Assembly: GCA_030156255.1 (NCBI GenBank)
Contig: JASGMV010000025.1
Location: 1-54,887, forward strand
From: Desulfovibrionales bacterium
GTDB lineage: Bacteria; Desulfobacterota; Desulfovibrionia; Desulfovibrionales; Desulfovibrionaceae
DNA length: 54,887 nucleotides
Reading direction: 5' to 3'
A model generated the notes under the pieces. That model saw only the letters and a program-made list of their open reading frames with translations. It had not been told where the DNA came from and made no database searches. Shown one piece after another: positions 49,225 to 54,887 of this stretch. The translations under genes and the position numbers were made by a program. How positions within the stretch are numbered: position 1 is the first letter of the stretch; each line of letters opens with the position of its first letter.

Positions 49225-50892
49225 CTATTGCTGGTCCTGCGCCACGGCCTTCGCCGGGCTCAGGGACCGAAACACCTGGAAGGCGTCGTCAAACGTCAGA
49301 TCGAGTCCGGCGGCCATGCCCGCCGACGCGGCGGCGGCGTTTTCGTCCGTGTCTTTCAAAGAGCCGAGCAAGGTTTGCACAGAACTCTGGGACTTGCCCT
49401 GAGCAGACACTTCCGAGGTGACGCGCGTTTTGAGATAATCAGCGCCATCCTCGAGCCGGACGATGGACTCCTTGGATCTGACTTCGCTCCTCTGCCGCAG
49501 CTTGCCGTTTTCATCGTAGTTCTCCACGACATGCGACGTGCGGTCCAAGGTCGCCCGGTACTCGTCTTCGGCCAGGGCTCCGCCGATACGGAACTCCAGC
49601 CCGCCCTCATGAAGATTCTCAACGCCCTCCTCGGTGTCCTTGCGGCGCAAGGTCAGCTCGCCTTCTCTGTTGTAAATCTCGGTCTCCCATCTCACGCTAT
49701 ACGGCCGGTCGGAGGCTCGGCCTTCGGAAATATTTTCCGCCGTGTCGAACTGGCCTTTTCCCACATATTTCTGCAGAGCGTCGGTGAAGAAGCTGGCGTC
49801 CGAGGAGCTTTCCAGTATCGAATCGGACAGCAGCTCCGCCCCGCTCTTCGTCTCTTCGGTCACATATTCTTCTTCGCTAAGATTCAACAAATCCAAAATA
49901 TTCGGGCGCTCCGGCAAAGCCGAAAGCTCCGTTTCCGACATGGACAGCTCGCCATGGGTCCTCTGGACCAACTTCCCGTTGGCGTACCACGACGAACTGA
50001 AGGATTGCTCCAGTTCCCCGTCCTCCGTGCCTTCGAAGTCCTTCACATGATCCTCGAAGAGCGAGTCCCGGACCTTCTCGCCATCGGCGTCGAACTCGAC
50101 GATTTCAATGGAGAACAGGCTGTCGGCGCCCACCTGCTCCATGCTCCACGCGGCAAGATCATCCGTCGGCACGTCGGAGCGGTTGGCCTTGCTCACGTTC
50201 GTGGATTCGCGGTTGATTTCAATGCTGCGCCGCAGTTGTCCGTCCGTATACTCCTGGATCGAGCCATGATACGTGCTGACATGCTGGTCTTGGGACACCT
50301 TGGCGCCCTCGGTCCCCATGTCCCCAAGGTCAATGTATTCGCTCCGCAGAAGCATCGAGTCCGTCATACTGCGTGTGAGTTCGCCATGTTCGAACCACTG
50401 GAAGGACCGCCTCACGGACGCCACCTCGTCCTCGTTCTCCGACATCTCCACCGTGCTCGTTTGGCGCACCTCGCCGGTCGCGTCATAAAGCTTGGTGGTC
50501 ATGGAGACGCCGCGGTCCGACACGGAGCCGTTGATCGTCCGAACGAGCCGGCCTTCCTTGTACTCATTGACCGTGAACTCGCCGTCCTCGACCTCGACCT
50601 CCCGGGTGACGCCGTCCTTCAGGCTCTGCGTCCCGCTTTCCAACCCCAGGCGGTCGAGCCACTCCTTGGCCTTTTCGCCGAACTCGGTTTCTTCGGGCTC
50701 CTCCTGCTTCAAAGAATATTTCACCCTGGCCTCTTCGGAAATGGAAGCGATGTCCCCGATATCCAGCGGCGTCCCGATGGCGCTTTCCCGGACGGAACTC
50801 CGCTCGACGGCCGTCGAAGATTCACTTTCTGCGGTCGAGTAGGCCGAGACCCCCGAGCCATATGCTTGTAGAGGAAAGATGGACTGTGTCAT
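49225..50892 (-). CDS. Unknown 555-residue repeat protein
   Basis: I do not recognise this family. The protein is acidic and Ser/Glu-rich, with no signal peptide and no membrane segment. It contains at least eight copies of a beta-hairpin-like unit of the form [YWF]-x2-[DENH]-G-[EKQR]-[LV]: YKEGRLVRT (111), YDATGEVRQT (136), WFEHGELTRS (166), YTDGQLRRS (215), FDADGEKVRDS (267), WYANGKLVQRT (302), YNREGELTLRR (407) and YDENGKLRQRS (459). This resembles YD or MORN-type repeats but with irregular spacing. The C-terminal 50 residues are Ala-rich. No ribosome binding site precedes the ATG; a sigma-28-like promoter ends six bases before it. It is a single-gene unit with its own terminator. Confidence 0.8.
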   Translation of the reverse strand: MTQSIFPLQAYGSGVSAYSTAESESSTAVERSSVRESAIGTPLDIGDIASISEEARVKYSLKQEEPEETEFGEKAKEWLDRLGLESGTQSLKDGVTREVEVEDGEFTVNEYKEGRLVRTINGSVSDRGVSMTTKLYDATGEVRQTSTVEMSENEDEVASVRRSFQWFEHGELTRSMTDSMLLRSEYIDLGDMGTEGAKVSQDQHVSTYHGSIQEYTDGQLRRSIEINRESTNVSKANRSDVPTDDLAAWSMEQVGADSLFSIEIVEFDADGEKVRDSLFEDHVKDFEGTEDGELEQSFSSSWYANGKLVQRTHGELSMSETELSALPERPNILDLLNLSEEEYVTEETKSGAELLSDSILESSSDASFFTDALQKYVGKGQFDTAENISEGRASDRPYSVRWETEIYNREGELTLRRKDTEEGVENLHEGGLEFRIGGALAEDEYRATLDRTSHVVENYDENGKLRQRSEVRSKESIVRLEDGADYLKTRVTSEVSAQGKSQSSVQTLLGSLKDTDENAAAASAGMAAGLDLTFDDAFQVFRSLSPAKAVAQDQQ

Positions 50893-50898
50893 GCAATT

Positions 50899-50926
50899 TT
50901 ATCGGATGTCCGCTTTCAAAAATTTA
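50899..50926 (-). promoter_or_regulatory. Sigma-28-like (flagellar) promoter of the repeat protein gene
   Basis: On the minus strand TAAATTTT (50919-50926) and TCCGATAA (50899-50906) each match the sigma-28 boxes TAAAGTTT and GCCGATAA at seven of eight positions, with a 12-base spacer (consensus 11). The -10 ends six bases before the ATG, so the transcript would be nearly leaderless. Confidence 0.35.
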
Positions 50927-51006
50927 GGAGCAACGCCCCCCGTCTTTAAAAAAAATTACAAAAGCGTTTACTCTCTTTGAACATAAAAGAATCACTTCTA
51001 CAAGAA

Positions 51007-51042
51007 AGCCCGCGGATCGCTCGACGGTCTGCGGCGCGGGCT
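51007..51042. terminator. Hairpin between the repeat protein and YchF-like genes
   Basis: A perfect 8-bp stem AGCCCGCG / CGCGGGCT encloses 20 bases. TTTCTTGT follows on the minus strand and CTTT on the plus strand. Since both flanking genes start from this region, it more likely sits in the leader of the YchF-like gene than at a transcript end. Confidence 0.35.
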
Positions 51043-51101
51043 CTTTGCCAACCATGGGCTTTGGTGCTACACAGCAGCACCTCAATGAAGGAGAAAAACG
51101 T

Positions 51102-52115
51102 ATGCGCACCGCCATTTTCGGCTTCAGCGGCTCCGGAGTTTCCGAACTGTTCGCGGCCCTGGCCGGGCCCAAGGCCGCGGCCGCTGGCGCCCGGGCCATG
51201 TCCAAGGTTCCGGAGCCGCGGCTCGATCCGCTGATCGCTCTGTTCACGCCGAAGAAGATCACCTACAGCGAGATCGAATTCATCGACACGCCGGGCGGCG
51301 GAACCCGCAGCGGAGGACTTGGCGAGCGGACCCTGGTCGAAGTGCGGTCGGCCGACTGCCTGCTCGGCGTTTTGGACGCCTTTTCCGGGCTCAACGACCC
51401 GGCCGCTCAAATGGAGGCCATCGAAACGGATTTCCTGGTGGCCGACCTCGCCGTGGTGGAGAAACGCCTGGAGCGGCTGGCTCTGGACAAACGCAAGAAC
51501 AAGGACCTCGTCGACCCTGAAGAGGAGAAGGCGCTGCAGGCGGTCATGGAGGTGCTCGAGTCCGAGCGCCCCCTGCGCAGCGAACCGGAGCTGGCGCAGG
51601 CCGGAGTGCTGCGAGGTTTCCAATTTCTGTCGGGCAAACCCGTGCTCTACGCCTGGAACCTGCCCGAATCCGAGGTGGCCGGATTCACCCCGCCCGAAGC
51701 TCCGAACGGGGCGCTCATCCTGCCGGTGGCCGCACGCTTCGAAAAGGAGTTGGCGGAGTTGGAGGATCCCGAGGAGCGCGAGATGTTTTTAACCGACCTC
51801 GGCATTTCTGAGTCCGCCTTGAACCGGGTTATCCGGGGCGTCTACGAGCTCTTGGGGCTCATCTCCTTTTTCACCGCCGGAGACAAGGAAGTGCGGGCCT
51901 GGCCGGTGCGGGACGGCGCCAAGGCCCCGGAAGCCGCCGGAGTCATCCACACCGACTTCCAAAAGGGATTCATCCGGGCCGAAGTCCTCGGCTACGACGA
52001 TTTCCTCAAGGCCGAAAATTTCAAAAAGGCCAAAGAGCTCGGCCTGTTCCGCCTGGAAGGCAAGGAATACCTAGTCAAAGACGGCGACATCGTCGAATTC
52101 CGCTTCAACGTGTAA
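51102..52115 (+). CDS. YchF/Obg-like protein with TGS domain and altered P-loop
   Basis: The 337-residue protein aligns with the YchF/OLA1 P-loop ATPase group: N-terminal Rossmann part, DTPGGG at the switch II position, NLPE (N-x2-E) where YchF has its adenine-selective NVAE, and a C-terminal TGS-like domain (GVIHTDFQKGFIRAEVLGYDD ... KDGDIVEFRFNV). The P-loop reads GFSGSGVSE: Val stands where the catalytic Lys should be. Nucleotide hydrolysis is therefore probably lost, and the protein may bind ribosomes without catalysis or be a paralogue of true YchF. GAAGGAG precedes the ATG. Confidence 0.85.
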   Translation: MRTAIFGFSGSGVSELFAALAGPKAAAAGARAMSKVPEPRLDPLIALFTPKKITYSEIEFIDTPGGGTRSGGLGERTLVEVRSADCLLGVLDAFSGLNDPAAQMEAIETDFLVADLAVVEKRLERLALDKRKNKDLVDPEEEKALQAVMEVLESERPLRSEPELAQAGVLRGFQFLSGKPVLYAWNLPESEVAGFTPPEAPNGALILPVAARFEKELAELEDPEEREMFLTDLGISESALNRVIRGVYELLGLISFFTAGDKEVRAWPVRDGAKAPEAAGVIHTDFQKGFIRAEVLGYDDFLKAENFKKAKELGLFRLEGKEYLVKDGDIVEFRFNV

Positions 52116-52151
52116 CTTTCCAAGCCGCTTCTTTTGAGCTAATTTGGCGCC

Positions 52152-53192
52152 ATGCTTCTCAAAAGAATCTTTTTGGCGTTCGTCCTTGGCCTCGCCTTGG
52201 CCGCGGTTCCCGTCGCGGGCTCGGCCAAGGACGAATCCGGCGGCGATCTCATCGGTTTGGCCACGGGGTATTATGGACTGGGAGACCAGGCCTTCAACGA
52301 CATGGTCCACACCGGTTTCGTGCTCCTGAAACACCAGCAGGACTTCCGATACCTGACGCAGACCCCCAAGACGCCAGAAGATCTTGAGCCGACGCTCCAG
52401 TCCCTGATCGACAAAGGCTGCACGGCCCTCATCTGCGCCGGAGCCTATTACAACCAGGCCATTGAGAACCTCTCCCGGGAATATCCACGCGTAACCTTCG
52501 TCCTGGTCGACGGACAGGCGATTTCTTATCCGCATAACGTGGCCGCCATCGTTTTCAAGCAGAATCAGGCCGCCTATCTGGCCGGGGCGTTGGCGGCCAT
52601 CATCAGCAAGACCGGGCGCATCGGGTTCATCGGAGCGACCGACAACGTAGCAATCAAAGATTTCCTGGACGGCTACCAAGCCGGCGCCAAAGCGGCCCGG
52701 CGCAACATCTCCCTGGACGTCGCCTACATCGCCGACAAGTCGGCCGGCAAGCCTTTCGGCGATCCCAAGACCGCCGAGGCCATCGCCACGAATATGTACA
52801 AGCGCGGCGCGGACATCATCTTCGCCGCGGCCGGCGCCTCAGGCGCCGGCGTGATCGATGCGGCGCGCAAAAACGGCCAATTCGCCATCGGCGTGGACCA
52901 GGACCAGGACGGCCTGGCCCCGGGATACGTGCTCACCAGCGTCATCAAACGCCTGGACCTGGCCGTGTACAACATCCTGCGCGACATCATGGCCAATCGC
53001 TTCCAGAATACGGTCTACGTCATGAATCTCAGCTCCAGCGCCGTGGGGCTCTCGGACATGCGCTACACCAAAGTGCTGATCCCGGCCGAAACCCTGGATG
53101 CTCTGGAGCAAATCAAAAAATCCATCAACACCGGCAAAATCCATGTCCCGACAGCCAATCCCGTCTTCCGATTCAGCCGGCTCCCCGACTAG
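52152..53192 (+). CDS. BMP-family periplasmic substrate-binding protein
   Basis: The 346-residue protein belongs to the basic membrane protein (BMP/Med/PnrA-like) binding-protein family, whose members often bind nucleosides. It has a signal peptide (1-24, ending VAGSA), without a lipobox Cys. Typical segments are GLGDQAFNDMVHTGF, LICAGAYYNQAIE, RIGFIGATDNVAIKDFLDGYQAGA and DIIFAAAGASGAGVIDAA. No ABC permease or ATPase gene is nearby in the window. It follows the YchF-like gene by 36 bases and precedes a ferredoxin by 4 bases, so the three may be cotranscribed. Confidence 0.9.
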   Translation: MLLKRIFLAFVLGLALAAVPVAGSAKDESGGDLIGLATGYYGLGDQAFNDMVHTGFVLLKHQQDFRYLTQTPKTPEDLEPTLQSLIDKGCTALICAGAYYNQAIENLSREYPRVTFVLVDGQAISYPHNVAAIVFKQNQAAYLAGALAAIISKTGRIGFIGATDNVAIKDFLDGYQAGAKAARRNISLDVAYIADKSAGKPFGDPKTAEAIATNMYKRGADIIFAAAGASGAGVIDAARKNGQFAIGVDQDQDGLAPGYVLTSVIKRLDLAVYNILRDIMANRFQNTVYVMNLSSSAVGLSDMRYTKVLIPAETLDALEQIKKSINTGKIHVPTANPVFRFSRLPD

Positions 53193-53196
53193 CGAT

Positions 53197-53385
53197 ATGA
53201 AAGACATCGCCCTGGACCACGTCTGCTGCATCCTCTGCATGGGCTGCGTGGAGACGGCGCCGGATTTCTTCGCCTTTGACGAGGATACGGACCGCATCGT
53301 GGTTCTTCACGATCAGGCCTTCGAGGAGGACATCCGCGAAGCCGTCAATATCTGTCCCAAGGCCTGCATCTCTCTGGAGCCCTGA
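53197..53385 (+). CDS. Small [4Fe-4S] ferredoxin
   Basis: The 62-residue protein has one [4Fe-4S] binding pattern: C11-x2-C14-x2-C17 in the N-terminal part (HVCCILCMGCVE) and C53-Pro near the end (NICPKACIS), typical of single-cluster ferredoxins of sulfate reducers. It is acidic. It is an electron carrier, perhaps for the neighbouring radical SAM protein, whose gene starts about 100 bases downstream. No clear ribosome binding site is seen, so translation may depend on the BMP gene, which ends 4 bases before. Confidence 0.87.
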   Translation: MKDIALDHVCCILCMGCVETAPDFFAFDEDTDRIVVLHDQAFEEDIREAVNICPKACISLEP

Positions 53386-53489
53386 GTTCATCCGAAGTCG
53401 TCCGAAAACCGTAGCGAATTTGTCTCTTCCCTGTAACATCCGCGTGGCATCGTGTTCCCTGCACGGTAACCGCCAGCCACGGGGACGAC

Positions 53490-54794
53490 ATGAAAGACAA
53501 ACTCGCAACCGGTCTTCTTCGCACACTCTTCGGCGGCCGCATCCCGCCCCAGATCGTGATCCAATACACCGACCAATGCAATGCGGCCTGCGGACAATGC
53601 GCCATGCGCGCCTCCAACCGGTTCAATCGCTCCACCCTGGAGCCGAATCGGGTCAAATGGCTCATCGACGCCATGGCCGAACGCGGCGTTGCGGCCATCT
53701 CCTTCACGGGCGGCGAGCCCATGCTCCACCTCGACGACGTGCTCGAACTCATGCGCTACGCAGGGCGGGCGGGCATTCCATATATCCGCACCGGGACGAA
53801 CGGCTTTTTTTTGAGAGGTTCGGACAAACCGGACTTCGAAGCGCGCATCCACAGCATCGCCGCGCGCCTGGCCAACTCACCGGTGCGCAACTTCTGGATC
53901 AGCCTGGACTCCGCGCACCCGGAAACCCACGAGAAGAACCGCGGGCTCCCGGGAGTCGTCAAAGGGATTGAAAAAGCCCTGCCCATTTTTGAACAATACG
54001 GCGTCTACCCTTCCGCCAATCTGGGCGTCAACCGGCTCACCGGCGGCCCGGAGCCCATCACCGGGCTGCGCTCCGACCGGACATTCGATCCCGAACTGTT
54101 TTCCAGACAGTTCCGTAGCGCCTTCCGGGCGTTCTACTCCTTTGTGGAGTCCCTGGGCTTTACGATGGTCAACGCCTGCTACCCCATGAGCTTCGAGGAC
54201 GCCCAAGCCGACAGGGCCGTGTACGCCGCCACCTCGGTGGAGGACTTCATCCGCTTCCGGAACGAAGAAAAGCCGTGGCTGTTCCAGGCCCTCCTGGACG
54301 TGATCCCGGAATTTCGCCCGCGGCTGCGCATCTTTTCCCCCCGTTCGGCTCTGCACGAGCTCATCCAAGGCTACCGCGGCGACTCCGGCGGGTTCGCCTG
54401 CCGCGGCGGCGTCGATTTCTTCTTCGTGGACGCCTGCAACATGGACGTCTACCCGTGCGGCTACCGGGGAGAGGAAAATCTGGGCAAGCTCTGGGACCTG
54501 GACTTGTCCAAGCTCAACGCCGAACCGTGGTGCAAGCAGTGCGACTGGGAGTGCTTCCGCGACCCCTCCACCCTGTTCGGCCCCATGCTGGAATTCCGAA
54601 GCTCGCCCGCCAAGGCAGTCCGCCGGCTGCTCAAAGACCGAACCTTCGCAAAGCTCTGGTTCGAGGATCTGCGGTACTACCGCGCCTGCGGCTACTTCGA
54701 CGCGCGGCGCCCCATGAACAAAGCCAAACTCGGCCGTTTCAGAAAAACGGACAACGCAGCGGGCCCCTCCCAAATCGAAGAAGCGACCGCCTAG
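53490..54794 (+). CDS. Radical SAM protein with SPASM-like C-terminal Cys cluster
   Basis: The 434-residue enzyme has the radical SAM cluster motif C30-x3-C34-x2-C37 (QCNAACGQC), the SAM-binding FTGGEPML and a TIM-barrel pattern (IRTGTNG, FWISLDSAHPETHEKNRG). The C-terminal part (about 320-375) has further Cys: FACRGG, DACNMDVYPCGYR and WCKQCDWECF. These are arranged like a SPASM/twitch domain that holds auxiliary Fe-S clusters. The reaction is unknown; SPASM proteins often modify peptides or proteins, but no precursor peptide gene is seen. The preceding ferredoxin could supply electrons. A hairpin repeat follows the stop at 54810. Confidence 0.88.
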   Translation: MKDKLATGLLRTLFGGRIPPQIVIQYTDQCNAACGQCAMRASNRFNRSTLEPNRVKWLIDAMAERGVAAISFTGGEPMLHLDDVLELMRYAGRAGIPYIRTGTNGFFLRGSDKPDFEARIHSIAARLANSPVRNFWISLDSAHPETHEKNRGLPGVVKGIEKALPIFEQYGVYPSANLGVNRLTGGPEPITGLRSDRTFDPELFSRQFRSAFRAFYSFVESLGFTMVNACYPMSFEDAQADRAVYAATSVEDFIRFRNEEKPWLFQALLDVIPEFRPRLRIFSPRSALHELIQGYRGDSGGFACRGGVDFFFVDACNMDVYPCGYRGEENLGKLWDLDLSKLNAEPWCKQCDWECFRDPSTLFGPMLEFRSSPAKAVRRLLKDRTFAKLWFEDLRYYRACGYFDARRPMNKAKLGRFRKTDNAAGPSQIEEATA

Positions 54795-54809
54795 GCTTGT
54801 TTACGAAGA

Positions 54810-54887
54810 CCGGGGAGGGGGAAAGCCCCTTTTGAAAAAGGGTTTTTTCCCCTCCCCGGACCCCACCCTCTTTCCCGAAAACTTTCT
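54810..54887. repeat. Hairpin repeat element, copy B
   Basis: A 24-bp stem (54810-54833 with 54836-54859; 21 Watson-Crick pairs, two G-U, one mismatch) with a 2-base loop is followed by CCCCACCCTCTTTCCCGAAAAC, broken by the window end. It has the same layout and tail as copy A at 20014-20105. It lies 15 bases after the radical SAM stop and may end its transcript. Confidence 0.75.

Noticed and set aside
1-54887. Mobile elements, prophage or CRISPR
   Set aside because: I saw no transposase, integrase, cas gene, regularly spaced repeat or tRNA-linked junction. The only repeats are the hairpin elements described.

Overview
The window looks like chromosomal core DNA of a GC-rich, Gram-negative, Desulfovibrio-type bacterium (Desulfovibrionaceae or a close relative). 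This rests on gene content and style: HypF for [NiFe]-hydrogenase maturation, a CgeB-like glycosyltransferase, many Cache/PAS hybrid kinases, DUF1844 next to argC, a Re-citrate/homocitrate/isopropylmalate synthase-like enzyme, and G/C-rich hairpin repeats between genes. No 16S rRNA or other taxonomic marker lies inside the window, so this is inference. I see no transposase, integrase, phage structural gene, CRISPR array or tRNA.

Layout. The first 230 bases look like the tandem promoters and boxA leader of an rRNA operon running leftward out of the window. Then come asnS (-), ftsY (+), an unknown 380-residue protein (+), a SpoIIE-type phosphatase with a Met-rich sensor loop (-), a YjbQ / PHP / D-Ala-D-Ala dipeptidase operon (+), and a binding protein paired with a hybrid kinase (+). 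From 12.6 to 15.4 kb a minus-strand set encodes an acyl-CoA ligase, a single-domain response regulator, a 45-residue protein and a Cys-rich protein. hypF and a glycosyltransferase follow (+), then argC and DUF1844 (-), a large hybrid kinase (+), and a PLD-VTT fusion with an EEP phosphatase (+). From 27.9 to 34.7 kb the minus strand carries a disulfide oxidoreductase, lactate dehydrogenase, a LeuA/NifV-like synthase and another hybrid kinase. An MFS transporter (+), a response regulator (-) and a sensor kinase/NtrC pair (-) come next. A BASS-family transporter (-) lies divergent from a Crp/Fnr regulator (+). After these are a UspA/sensor kinase operon (-) with a good sigma-54 promoter, an aroK-ktrB-ktrA-aroC operon (-), and a 555-residue repeat protein (-). 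The right end (+) holds a YchF-like protein, a BMP-family binding protein, a small ferredoxin and a radical SAM protein.

How the parts work together. The region is dominated by signal transduction: five histidine kinases (three of them hybrid), three separate response regulators including one sigma-54 activator, a PP2C-type phosphatase, a Crp/Fnr regulator and a UspA protein. Metabolic genes are scattered between them. The most informative signals are the probable rRNA leader at the left edge, a perfect FNR-type palindrome before the Crp/Fnr gene, the sigma-54 promoter before uspA, the 555-residue repeat protein with a possible flagellar-type promoter, a YchF-like protein without the P-loop lysine, and a dispersed hairpin repeat present at 20.0 kb and at the right edge. 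I did not find a clearly new multi-gene defence or biosynthetic system.
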